A DNA stretch of 7,788 nucleotides from Candidatus Solibacter sp. (lineage in GTDB: Bacteria; Acidobacteriota; Terriglobia; Bryobacterales; Bryobacteraceae). Below, one piece after another: positions 1 through 6,389 of the stretch (positions are counted from its first letter, which is position 1; every line of letters starts with the position of its first letter). The stretch covers positions 1 to 7,788 of the forward strand of contig JADGNT010000210.1 of assembly GCA_017883345.1 (NCBI GenBank). Direction: 5' to 3'. Position numbers and translations under genes: made by a program. A model generated the notes under the pieces. It was not told the DNA's origin. It ran no database searches and saw only the letters and a list, made by a program, of their open reading frames with translations.

Positions 1-36
1 GCCTCGACGGCTGCGCTCTCTGGCGGTGGTGCGCGC

Positions 37-58
37 CGCGCGGCACACGCGCCGCGCG
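37..58. other. GC-rich hairpin downstream of the GT39 gene
   Basis: Positions 37-44 (CGCGCGGC) and 51-58 (GCCGCGCG) are perfect reverse complements separated by a six-base loop. The hairpin lies about 30 bp past the stop codon of the minus-strand glycosyltransferase gene, where a terminator could be. No T-tract follows it on either strand, so it is not a classical intrinsic terminator. Very GC-rich DNA makes such hairpins by chance. I see no gene in the rest of 1-87. Confidence 0.3.
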
Positions 59-87
59 AAAGAAGCGTGACGCGGCATCGCCCTACC

Positions 88-1716
88 CTACATCCGGCAA
101 CTCCATGCGGGCGGCGACGTGCGCTCTACCGAGGTCCGCGAGAGCAGCAGCAGATAATCCGCCGCGGCGCCGATTAACTCCTGCGGGGCCGATTCCACGG
201 CGTTGCGATAGGCGGCGGAGATCAGGAAATCGCTCTCCGGGTGGGCGCGCACCAGGGCGGCGAGATCGGCCGCCGTGCGCGCCGCGATCAGGCTGGCGAT
301 CGGTGCGCCGGAATCGAGCCCCCACTCGCGCAGGCGGGCGCGGAACGCGGGGGTGTAGCGGGCCAGGTCGTTGAACTGGTCCACGGTCACCGTGATGCCC
401 ATTTCTGCGAAGGGCATGGCGTATGGGCCGGCGGGCGCCGCGACCGGCGCGACCGTGGCGTAGCGCAGGCGCGCCAGGGGGAGCGCCGAAGCGTACAGAT
501 CGTCGGCCAGATCCAGGACGATGAGCTCGTTGCCGCGTGCTTGCGCACAGTAGTCGTAGAGAATCGGCGCGGTGGGCTGCACCGTGCCGGCGCGGTAATC
601 CAGGCCCCAGGGCTGTTCGGGAGCGCTGGTTTTGATCAGGAACGCGGCGGCCAGCACCACCAACATCCAGGGGGCATAACGCTGCGTGCGGAACGGGCCC
701 CAAGCCGCGGCCAGCAGGGCCAGCGCGGGGACCAGCGGCAGCAGATACGAGGCGTTGCGATACTGCCAGCCCAGCATGGCGGCAAGCATGACGGCGATCC
801 AGGCGGCCAGCAGCACGGGCGCGGCCTTGCGCCCCCGCAGGTCGCGGAGGAAGGCGGGAATGGCGACCGCGGCGGCAGCGAGCAGCAGCGGGTCCGTGAC
901 GGCGAGGCGCATCAGGTAGAACAGCGCCTGGTTCTCGTGCGAGGTCTGCGGGGGCGCGCCGGCGCCGAAGCCCAGGATCTCGACGGCGATGTGCTCGGTC
1001 CAGAACCAGCGCGGATGGACTGCGAACTGGTAAACGAACCACGGGGCGGCGAAAGCCAAGGCCAGAGCCGCGGCCAGACAGACTCGCTGGAAAGCGGGGC
1101 GTTCCTGGCGGCGGGCGGCCAGCCAATACAGTCCCAGGACGGGCAAAGGAAGCGTGCCCGCGATCCCTTTGGTGAGGATGGCGGCGGCCACGGCGCCGGA
1201 GAAGCCGAAGAGGGCCGCGCGCGATTCCAGCCACGGGTCGCAGAAGAGGGCATAGAAGGCGGCAATGTAGCAGGCGAGCAGCAGGCCATCGGTCATGCAG
1301 AGCACGGCCAGCGTGTGCCACAGGTGATTGGAGAGGAGCAGCGCGCCGGCCACGGCTCCGGCCTGCCAACCGGCCAACTCGCCGGCCCATAGGAAGAGGA
1401 GCCCGAGGGCCAGCGCGGAGAGGATCGCGATGGGCAGTCGCAGGGAGAGTCGCGAAACACCGAGAAGTTTGCTGGAAACCGCGGCGGCCCAGACCAGGAG
1501 CGGAGGTTTGTAGAGGGCGTAGCGCCCCATGAAGCGCGGCGTGAGCCAATCGCCGTTGCGCGCCATGGCGATGGCGGAGTGCGCGTACAGGGCCTCGTCC
1601 TGGGCGGTGATCTTACCGATCGGATCGATGTAATCGCCGGCCAGGCCGACGCGGGCCGCATGCACCAGGAGGCAGGCCAGCGCCAGCAAGGCAACGGCGC
1701 AGAGTGCCCGTCGCAT
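88..1716 (-). CDS. ArnT/PMT-like membrane glycosyltransferase (GT39 / PMT_2 type)
   Basis: A 542-residue polytopic membrane protein. Residues 2-20 form a first hydrophobic segment, followed by a loop with the acidic pair AQDEALYA (Asp40-Glu41) and then YKPPLLVW (about 69-76). These two signatures sit where the ArnT/PMT_2 family has its catalytic acidic loop and its conserved K-P-P-L motif. Many Leu/Ala-rich helices follow, to about residue 365, then a roughly 175-residue less hydrophobic C-terminal domain. Family members move a sugar from a polyprenyl-phosphate donor to lipid A, a protein or a glycolipid on the periplasmic side; the acceptor here cannot be read. An in-frame ATG at 1806 would add 30 residues encoded by the palindromic repeat and with no membrane character, so I prefer the ATG at 1716, which begins MRRALCAVALL. 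Neither start has a clear Shine-Dalgarno. A 120-bp spacer separates it from the cytochrome genes, and its function gives no reason to group it with them. Confidence 0.85.
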   Translation of the reverse strand: MRRALCAVALLALACLLVHAARVGLAGDYIDPIGKITAQDEALYAHSAIAMARNGDWLTPRFMGRYALYKPPLLVWAAAVSSKLLGVSRLSLRLPIAILSALALGLLFLWAGELAGWQAGAVAGALLLSNHLWHTLAVLCMTDGLLLACYIAAFYALFCDPWLESRAALFGFSGAVAAAILTKGIAGTLPLPVLGLYWLAARRQERPAFQRVCLAAALALAFAAPWFVYQFAVHPRWFWTEHIAVEILGFGAGAPPQTSHENQALFYLMRLAVTDPLLLAAAAVAIPAFLRDLRGRKAAPVLLAAWIAVMLAAMLGWQYRNASYLLPLVPALALLAAAWGPFRTQRYAPWMLVVLAAAFLIKTSAPEQPWGLDYRAGTVQPTAPILYDYCAQARGNELIVLDLADDLYASALPLARLRYATVAPVAAPAGPYAMPFAEMGITVTVDQFNDLARYTPAFRARLREWGLDSGAPIASLIAARTAADLAALVRAHPESDFLISAAYRNAVESAPQELIGAAADYLLLLSRTSVERTSPPAWSCRM

Positions 1717-1736
1717 AACGTAAAGACGATAGCACA

Positions 1737-1828
1737 GGTAGGACAGACCATCGTTTCTTGTGGTCTGTCGTGGCTCGCTGAAGTAAGGATGGTTGACAGA
1801 CGACACAACCCGATCGTCTGTCCCACCT
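1737..1828. repeat. BIME-like pair of inverted palindromic units
   Basis: Two hairpins with the same architecture lie head to head. Unit 1 has GACAGACCA (1742-1750), a 10-base loop and TGGTCTGTC (1761-1769). Unit 2 has GACAGACGA (1795-1803), a 10-base loop and TCGTCTGTC (1814-1822). Both stems are perfect 9-bp. Unit 2 is an inverted copy of unit 1: a C-G pair has become G-C on both arms, and the loops share CA-A-CGA when read in the same sense. The outer flanks also match in inverted sense (AGGTAGGACAGAC against AGGTGGGACAGAC), giving a 92-bp imperfect inverted repeat around a 25-bp core. It starts eight bases past the cytochrome stop codon and fills the spacer before the glycosyltransferase. 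It may protect mRNA ends or weaken read-through; there is no T-tract. I see no transposase and no target duplication. Confidence 0.75.
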
Positions 1829-1836
1829 CCGTTGAG

Positions 1837-3285
1837 CTACTTCGTCTTACTTTCGACTACGCCCAGATCGGTGAGGATCTTGGGCGCGGCTTCATCCATG
1901 GCCAGCAGGTTGTGGCAGGCGTTGCAGTCTTGCGAGATACTCTTGCCGTCCTTGGCGTTGTGGCCACCGTCGTGGCAGCGGAAGCAGCCGGGATAGTCGG
2001 TGTGCCCGATGTTGATCGGGTAGGCGCCCCAGGCGACTTTCATTTCGGGGAAGATATTGCGGTTCCAAACTGCCAGCACCTGTTTGGCGGAGGCGGTGAT
2101 TTCGGCCTGCCGCTGGGCGTAAATCCCTGGGTAAGTGTCCTGGTAGTATTTGAGGAAGGCGGCCGGAATTTTCTGCGCGGCCTCGTCGCGGGTCGGGTAG
2201 TTGCCTTTCAGGATCTCGACGGCCTTCTTCTTGGCGAAGGGGAGCGTGTTCGAGATCAGGCCGGCGGCCATGGCTTTGTCCATCCCGCGGTCCGGCAGGT
2301 CGTAGCTGTGCGAGGGACGGTTGTGGCAGTCCATGCAATCCATCTCGCGCGGCGCGCCGCCGCCGTTGGGTTTGGCGTCGGCCGTGGCGTAGAGCGTCTG
2401 CCGGCCGGGGCCGTTGTATTCCACCCACGGGATGTTCTGGCGCTGCTCGTCGCTGGCGGCGTAGCGGATCGTGACCCCCGGTCCCAGGTGGGTGCCGTGG
2501 ATGCCGATGCCGTGATTGCCGCCGCCGATTTTCATCAGCAGCACGGTCTTGGTGAGGCTGTTGGCTTCGTCGTCGGCAAATTTGTTGATCACCCGGACGC
2601 GGTCCTCCCCATACTTCTGCGGCCAGTGGCAGGCTTCGCAGGTTTCGCGCGCCGGGCGCAGATTGTGGACCGGGGTCGGGATCGGGCGCGGATAGGTCTT
2701 GAAAGTGACCGCCAGCAACTGTCTGGTGCCGGAAAGCTTGCTTTTGACAAACCAGCCCGCACCCGGACCAATGTGGCACTTGACGCACTCCACCCGCGAA
2801 TGCGGGGAGTCCTGATAGGCGGTAAACTCCGGCTCCATCACGGTATGGCAGGTCTTGCCGCAGAAGCTCACCGAATCCATGTAGTTGACCGCGCTATAGG
2901 CCACCTGGCTGCCGATCACGACGTTGACCACCGTGGTCGCGCCGATGAAATAAACCAGCTTGCGCAGTTCCGGATTGCTCCAGGTGAGGGTCGGGAATTC
3001 CGGCGGGTAAATGCCGGTGTGGCCTTCGCGTCTTCGCTTGAGCCACATGCCCAGCGGGATCAGCATCAGACCGCCGAAGAACGGGCCTGGAATCGTCAGA
3101 AAGGCCACCATCCCCAAATAGGGATTCTCGGTCTCTCCCTTGAGAGTGACGGGCAGCAGGAACAGCCAGAGGACGGTCGTGGTCGTGACGAGCACAACCC
3201 CCACCAGACTGATCCAGTTATTCGATAGGTGAATCAGGGGGGACATCCAACTACGTCCCCCCTTGGAGAGATTATTCGGCGTCAT
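1837..3285 (-). CDS. NapC/NirT-family multihaem cytochrome c, ImcH-like quinol dehydrogenase
   Basis: A 482-residue inner-membrane cytochrome. Three hydrophobic helices (about 24-46, 57-80 and 110-131) are followed by a periplasmic haem domain. Haem-binding motifs are CVKCH (167), CEACH (216), CMDCH (317), CFRCH (434) and CNACH (454), plus CGKTCH at 142-147, which has three residues between the cysteines (CX3CH) and is followed two residues later by Met150. That makes five canonical haems and a probable sixth. NapC/NirT proteins take electrons from menaquinol and hand them to periplasmic cytochromes. The three-helix N-terminus and length of nearly 500 residues resemble Geobacter ImcH more than the roughly 200-residue NapC/NrfH/CymA type; ImcH is reported with seven haems, so this is a relative, not a clear orthologue. 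It is the last gene of the operon, nine bases after the CbcL-like stop. The start at 3285 lacks a Shine-Dalgarno; ATG 3246 (residue 14) has a G-run ten bases upstream and is a real alternative. Confidence 0.85.
   Translation of the reverse strand: MTPNNLSKGGRSWMSPLIHLSNNWISLVGVVLVTTTTVLWLFLLPVTLKGETENPYLGMVAFLTIPGPFFGGLMLIPLGMWLKRRREGHTGIYPPEFPTLTWSNPELRKLVYFIGATTVVNVVIGSQVAYSAVNYMDSVSFCGKTCHTVMEPEFTAYQDSPHSRVECVKCHIGPGAGWFVKSKLSGTRQLLAVTFKTYPRPIPTPVHNLRPARETCEACHWPQKYGEDRVRVINKFADDEANSLTKTVLLMKIGGGNHGIGIHGTHLGPGVTIRYAASDEQRQNIPWVEYNGPGRQTLYATADAKPNGGGAPREMDCMDCHNRPSHSYDLPDRGMDKAMAAGLISNTLPFAKKKAVEILKGNYPTRDEAAQKIPAAFLKYYQDTYPGIYAQRQAEITASAKQVLAVWNRNIFPEMKVAWGAYPINIGHTDYPGCFRCHDGGHNAKDGKSISQDCNACHNLLAMDEAAPKILTDLGVVESKTK
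3236..3263 (-). promoter_or_regulatory. Hairpin covering the alternative start of the ImcH-like gene
   Basis: On the minus-strand transcript, AGGGGGGAC (3263-3255) pairs with GTCCCCCCT (3244-3236) around a ten-base interval. Two further pairs, a G-U wobble and a terminal U-A, extend the stem to 11 bp and leave a six-base loop. The G-run is the only Shine-Dalgarno-like sequence near ATG 3244-3246, and both the G-run and that ATG lie inside the stem. If translation begins at ATG 3246, the fold would hide its ribosome site and could tune the amount of this cytochrome relative to the gene before it. If translation begins at 3285, the sequence simply encodes the early residues GGRSWMSPL. The pairing is visible; any regulatory role is inferred. 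Confidence 0.4.
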
Positions 3286-3294
3286 GCGTGTGTG

Positions 3295-5022
3295 TTAGTC
3301 CCCCGCCGCCGGAACCGGCGGTTTCTGATGCTCGGTTAAGGAGGCTTGTTTCTTAACGGTCTTGCCGGTCAGGAATGCGGTGTTGAGCGGGTAGACGTCG
3401 GGATCGAAAATGATCGAGTAGAAGTGCCATACCACGATAGCGAGAGTAGCCAGCAGGGCCTCATAGAAGTGTATGGAAGTGGAAATATCGAGCCAGGCCT
3501 TGGGCAGCAACTTCATGCTGAGGTTGTCGGCCCAGAGCAGGGCGCCGCTAGAGATCATCACGATGGCGCCCCAGACCACCGCCCAGTATTCGGCCTTTTC
3601 GACGTAGCTGTGCGGCGAGCGCACCGGCGGGTGGTCGCCCAGCCCAAGGTTATAGGCGAAGCCCGATAGCGCCTCGCGCGGGTCATTGGCATTCGGCAAC
3701 ATCTCCTTCCAATGATCGCGCAGGCTGCGGCTGACGATCAGGGAGACCAGGTGCGTCACCGAAACTCCGATGAACACGGCGGCGGCCACGCGATGGATCA
3801 GGCTGCGCATGGAGTGTGCCCCTTCCAGCAGGAGCAGCGGGCGCGCCCACCACTGATCGGGATATTTCAAGGCGAAGCCGGTCCAGACCAGGGTCAGGAA
3901 AGAGATGGCCAGCACGGCGTGCTGGATCCGCTCGAAGGGCAGCATGCGGATCTCGCGATCCGCGCCGTGACCCGCGCCGTAACCCGCGCCGTAACCCGCG
4001 TGGCCGGCGGCGTGCACCAGGTGTATGGCGCGCGGCTTCTGGAAACGCAGGCGGATGAGTTTGCGGAACCAGTCGCCCCCTTGATGAAGCAACATGAGGC
4101 CGATGGTGACGGGGATGATCAGCAGATAGAACTGGCGCACCCACTTGAGGGCCTCGGGCTCGGTAGAGCCCTCGGCAACGTGGACCTGGCTGATGGTGAA
4201 GCGGGTTCCGGCGCCTTCGTGGCATTTGCCGCAGGTCTTGGGCAGGTTCTTGGCGTTCACCATGCTCTTGGGGTCGCTCGAGGGCAGGATGTTGTGCACG
4301 CCATGGCAACTGGCGCAATTGGCGACAGTTTGGGAGCCGCTTTTGGCGGCCAAGCCGTGGAAGGAGGAGTCGAAGCTCACCAGGCGGTCGCTGGGCATGC
4401 CGAATTTGCGCGTCAGGCGGACATTTCCGTGGCAACTTCCGCAGGTGTCGCGGATATGGCTGACATTGACCGGGCTGGCGGCATTGGTGTGCTTCAGGAT
4501 CTTGTGCTCGCCGTGGCAATCGGTGCACAGCGGCGCCTGGGTGACGCCGCGGGCCAGAGCAGTACCGTGCACGCTGGAGCGGAATTGATCGACCACTTCG
4601 GTGTGGCACATGCCGCAGGTATCGGGGACCGCGCCGCGGAAGGCCTGGGATTTCGGGGCGAGCAGTTCGTGGGCCCCGCCGTGGCACAGGGAGCAATCGG
4701 GCGCGCCCTCATTGCCGCCCTTGCGGGCCTGCCCGTGGACGCTTTTATCGTAGTCGCCGGCCTGATCGGCGTGGCAGGCGATGCAGGCGGGTTTGGGGAT
4801 GTTGGCGGGGTGGGGAACTTTTTCGTGCGATTCGTGGCAGGTATCGCAGGTGAGCGCGGCGTGCGCGCTCTTGGCCAACTTCTGCCCCTGCTCGTGGCAG
4901 GAGGTGCAAACGGGAGCGGCGGCGTCACCGGCGTACAAATCGGCGCCGGCGACGCCGGTAATCAGGCCTAAGAACACCGAACCGAGCCTTAGGCCCAAGG
5001 AGGTAAATGCCCGGTTCTTCAC
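3295..5022 (-). CDS. CbcL-like nine-haem cytochrome c / cytochrome b fusion, membrane quinol oxidoreductase
   Basis: A 575-residue protein. A signal peptide (1 to about 27, ending GVAGA) leads into a periplasmic domain with nine CXXCH motifs at residues 39, 59, 80, 110, 136, 166, 194, 236 and 264 (CTSCH, CDTCH, CIACH, CSLCH, CGMCH, CTDCH, CGSCH, CASCH, CGKCH). A helix at about 295-313 enters the membrane, then four helices (about 365-384, 408-430, 478-497, 517-539) form a HydC/FdnI-type cytochrome b with helix histidines at 368, 410, 424, 518 and 533 as candidate b-haem ligands. Nine c-haems fused to this b-domain is the layout of Geobacter CbcL, which oxidises menaquinol for low-potential extracellular respiration. 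I chose GTG 5022: it lies four bases after the previous stop, has GGGAG nine bases upstream and yields a proper signal peptide. ATG 5070 would overlap the previous gene and lacks a ribosome site. A Gly/His/Tyr-rich loop (334-354) is unusual. Confidence 0.88.
   Translation of the reverse strand: MKNRAFTSLGLRLGSVFLGLITGVAGADLYAGDAAAPVCTSCHEQGQKLAKSAHAALTCDTCHESHEKVPHPANIPKPACIACHADQAGDYDKSVHGQARKGGNEGAPDCSLCHGGAHELLAPKSQAFRGAVPDTCGMCHTEVVDQFRSSVHGTALARGVTQAPLCTDCHGEHKILKHTNAASPVNVSHIRDTCGSCHGNVRLTRKFGMPSDRLVSFDSSFHGLAAKSGSQTVANCASCHGVHNILPSSDPKSMVNAKNLPKTCGKCHEGAGTRFTISQVHVAEGSTEPEALKWVRQFYLLIIPVTIGLMLLHQGGDWFRKLIRLRFQKPRAIHLVHAAGHAGYGAGYGAGHGADREIRMLPFERIQHAVLAISFLTLVWTGFALKYPDQWWARPLLLLEGAHSMRSLIHRVAAAVFIGVSVTHLVSLIVSRSLRDHWKEMLPNANDPREALSGFAYNLGLGDHPPVRSPHSYVEKAEYWAVVWGAIVMISSGALLWADNLSMKLLPKAWLDISTSIHFYEALLATLAIVVWHFYSIIFDPDVYPLNTAFLTGKTVKKQASLTEHQKPPVPAAGD
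3964..3999. repeat. Three tandem 12-bp units inside the CbcL-like gene
   Basis: GCCGTGACCCGC is followed by two identical copies of GCCGTAACCCGC. The array is in frame and, on the coding strand, writes a four-residue repeat of the form G-(Y/H)-G-A three times. It falls in the cytoplasm-or-periplasm loop between the first membrane helix and the cytochrome b domain, where the flanking residues are also His-rich (HLVHAAGHAG). Length change in steps of 12 bp would keep the frame and vary the linker. The array is short, and whether it varies between strains cannot be seen here. Confidence 0.85.
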
Positions 5023-5026
5023 GCGC

Positions 5027-5305
5027 CTAGGCTCCCAGGGAAGACCTGCCGGCGAACTGCCCATAGACATAGGCGGCAGCGAGCAGAAGACCGAGAACGA
5101 CGGTGATCACCGTCAGGATTTTGCCCCATTTGTCGATGACATCGAGTTTTTGGGAGAGGGACGTCTGCTGCGTGAGTGCACCGTGCATGACGTGCAGGCT
5201 ATCGTCCTCATTTCTGGCGACCGCCTGCCGCCAGAGGAACAGAGTCAGCACACCCAGGGCGAGTACGACCCAGACTACTAGTAACGGAAATAGAATAGTA
5301 TTCAT
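5027..5305 (-). CDS. Small two-helix membrane protein, operon accessory
   Basis: A 92-residue protein that I do not recognise. Hydrophobic helices lie at about residues 5-25 (FPLLVVWVVLALGVLTLFL) and 63-83 (LTVITVVLGLLLAAAYVYG). Between them is a polar stretch of about 37 residues containing NEDDSLHVMHG and SQKLDVIDKWGK. There is no cysteine and no haem motif. The start ATG (5303-5305) has GGAG seven bases upstream, which is a strong case for this start over the longer upstream reading of the same frame. It begins 22 bases after the eight-cysteine gene stops and ends four bases before the GTG of the CbcL-like gene, so translation is probably coupled with it. Position and topology suggest an assembly or stability subunit of the quinol-oxidising complex; that is inference from context only. 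Confidence 0.8.
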   Translation of the reverse strand: MNTILFPLLVVWVVLALGVLTLFLWRQAVARNEDDSLHVMHGALTQQTSLSQKLDVIDKWGKILTVITVVLGLLLAAAYVYGQFAGRSSLGA

Positions 5306-5327
5306 AAATGATCTCCAAATTCCCGCG

Positions 5328-5729
5328 TCACAGCCGAATTTGCGGGCCCGGGCGGGCGGCCGAGCCAGCCGGTAATGGGCGAATGCCGGTTTTGTCGAAG
5401 GTCCTGCCGGTGGCTTCTTCGATGGCGTCCACCACCAGCAGCAGATACGCATCGAGGGCGCATTGGACCTGCTGGCGAACTTCGCAGGAGCCATCCCGCG
5501 CCTGTTCCTGACAGACCGAACAGACGTTGCGCCGGATGGCCTCAATGTACTGGTGGATGTCGTTGCTGTCGACCGATTGAATGGCTTGGACCACTTGGGG
5601 GAAAAGACGGAACAGCGCGCAACTGGAGGGGCTCTCCAGGTCGCACTGGCCCTCGGTGGTCCGTTCCGTGCACACACTACAGATCCGGTTCCGGACAATG
5701 GCCTCTAATTCGTCGAATGAGCGGTCCAT
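5328..5729 (-). CDS. Twin four-cysteine-repeat protein, possible metal or Fe-S binding
   Basis: A 133-residue soluble-looking protein without a signal peptide. It has two copies of the same motif, C-x2-C-x8-C-x7-C, at Cys 17/20/29/37 and Cys 70/73/82/90, exactly 53 residues apart. Each copy starts with I-R/V-R-N then CSVC, has G before or near the third cysteine and CAL at or just after the fourth, and is followed by VV-x-AI. This is a clear internal duplication. None of the motifs is CXXCH, so haem c attachment is not indicated; four cysteines per repeat would suit one Fe-S cluster or one zinc. I cannot name the family. ATG 5729 has AAAGGAG eight bases upstream; the 18 extra residues to ATG 5783 lack support. 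It is followed by the two-helix protein gene after 22 bases and may serve as a cytoplasmic electron carrier or sensor of the operon. Confidence 0.82.
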   Translation of the reverse strand: MDRSFDELEAIVRNRICSVCTERTTEGQCDLESPSSCALFRLFPQVVQAIQSVDSNDIHQYIEAIRRNVCSVCQEQARDGSCEVRQQVQCALDAYLLLVVDAIEEATGRTFDKTGIRPLPAGSAARPGPQIRL

Positions 5730-5776
5730 GCTGAAGTCTCCTTTGCGGACTGAAAGTGAATGCACGCCGGAGTCCA

Positions 5777-5791
5777 AGCCCACATCGGGCT
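5777..5791. other. Short intercistronic hairpin
   Basis: AGCCC (5777-5781) and GGGCT (5787-5791) pair around a five-base loop, three bases beyond the stop codon of the receiver-like gene and about 50 bases before the start of the eight-cysteine gene. The stem is only 5 bp and no T-tract follows on the minus strand. It could be a processing or attenuation element within the operon, or chance. Confidence 0.25.
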
Positions 5792-5794
5792 AAA

Positions 5795-6232
5795 CTATTG
5801 AGTTTTGCAGCGTTTGGATGCGGGATTCCGGTGGTCTGGGGGTAGTGGCGCATGTGCAGTCCTGGCGGTGGGGGAAATTCCGCTCGGGTGTGAGGATCCG
5901 TGAGGTTTATCGACACGCAACCCCGCAGCCATGATGGCCAGCAGGACGGTGCTGATGGGGTCTTGCTGGCTGACCACGGATACGATGCCAGCCTCCCAGG
6001 CTTCGGCCATCAGTTGGTCGTCTTGATGGGTGATCAGTACGATCCGCTCCGGGTTGGAGAGGGGCAAGGGCAGCCGTTCGAGCGCGGATGGATCGAGCAC
6101 CATCACGCAGTGCTGCGAAGGGTCGGGCCGGCCGACCGATTCGACATGCCACGCGCAACTGCGGGACAGGGCTTCACGAAGCACGGCGGCGTACATCCCG
6201 TCAGCCAGCGCGAGCTGAACCGTTTGCATCAT
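5795..6232 (-). CDS. Stand-alone, degenerate NarL-type receiver-like protein
   Basis: A 145-residue protein. Residues 3-106 follow the response-regulator receiver pattern: a first strand VQLALAD (Asp11), a third strand CVMVLDP (Asp47, where the phospho-acceptor would be), a fourth strand RIVLITH (Thr68), and a segment AWEAGIVSVVSQQDPISTVLLAIMAAG laid out like the end of NarL/LuxR-type receivers. The usual lysine after the fifth strand is replaced by a Ser-Gln region (Ser88), and the usual acidic pair is reduced to one Asp, so normal phosphorylation chemistry is doubtful. No helix-turn-helix follows; the last 38 residues are Pro/Ser/Arg-rich and look disordered. ATG 6232 is chosen because GGAG lies six bases upstream and the receiver starts there; the upstream extension to 6406 runs through another reading frame and the promoter. 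It probably acts through protein contact in the operon, but its partner is unknown. Confidence 0.72.
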   Translation of the reverse strand: MMQTVQLALADGMYAAVLREALSRSCAWHVESVGRPDPSQHCVMVLDPSALERLPLPLSNPERIVLITHQDDQLMAEAWEAGIVSVVSQQDPISTVLLAIMAAGLRVDKPHGSSHPSGISPTARTAHAPLPPDHRNPASKRCKTQ

Positions 6233-6263
6233 GGACGACTCCACGCATCCGCCTGCCGGGTAC

Positions 6264-6368
6264 CTACTGCTTCTCCTTGTATTCCGGCTTGCCATACGAG
6301 GTCGTGGAACAAACCAGGAAACCGCCCGGCGATATGACAGCGGGCAAGGTGACTTTCCAATGGGACAT
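6264..6368 (-). CDS. 34-residue micro-ORF, first cistron of the sigma54 operon
   Basis: ATG at 6366-6368 opens a 34-codon frame ending in TAG (6264-6266). It has GGAGG (6373-6377) four bases upstream of the ATG and sits about 11 bases after the predicted sigma54 start site. The peptide starts MSHWKVTLPAVISPGGFLV and ends in a charged tail (YGKPEYKEKQ). The middle is mildly hydrophobic but too short and broken for a confident membrane helix, and there is one cysteine (Cys20). It ends 31 bases before the receiver-like gene, in a different frame. I know no family for it. It could be a real small protein or a leader peptide whose translation affects the genes behind it. The ribosome site and position support translation; a chance frame of this size in GC-rich DNA is not excluded. 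Confidence 0.5.
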   Translation of the reverse strand: MSHWKVTLPAVISPGGFLVCSTTSYGKPEYKEKQ

Positions 6369-6389
6369 GATGCCTCCAGTGCGGAAGTT

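Noticed and set aside
88..1716. Glycosyltransferase as a seventh gene of the cytochrome operon
   Set aside because: Same strand, but separated by 120 bp filled with a double hairpin and with no functional link to electron transport.
1717..1806. N-terminal extension of the glycosyltransferase to ATG 1806
   Set aside because: The added 30 residues are encoded by the palindromic repeat, are not hydrophobic and have no ribosome site.
1737..1828. Insertion-sequence remnant or intrinsic terminator
   Set aside because: Only 92 bp, no transposase fragment, no flanking duplication, and no T-tract after either hairpin; a BIME-like repeat explains it better.
1579..3228. Long plus-strand open frame of 549 codons opposite the ImcH-like gene
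   Set aside because: It is the antisense shadow of a gene with ordered haem motifs and membrane helices; its own translation has no recognisable domain and is a by-product of GC-rich codon use.
3964..3999. CRISPR-like array
   Set aside because: The units are 12 bp, contiguous without spacers and in frame within a gene.
3712..4971. Plus-strand open frame of 419 codons opposite the CbcL-like gene
   Set aside because: Antisense to nine CXXCH motifs; Gly/Ala/Val-rich low-information product and no ribosome site or promoter seen.
5023..5070. N-terminal extension of the CbcL-like protein to ATG 5070
   Set aside because: It would overlap the preceding gene by 44 bases, place a polar stretch before the signal peptide and lacks a ribosome site, while GTG 5022 has one.
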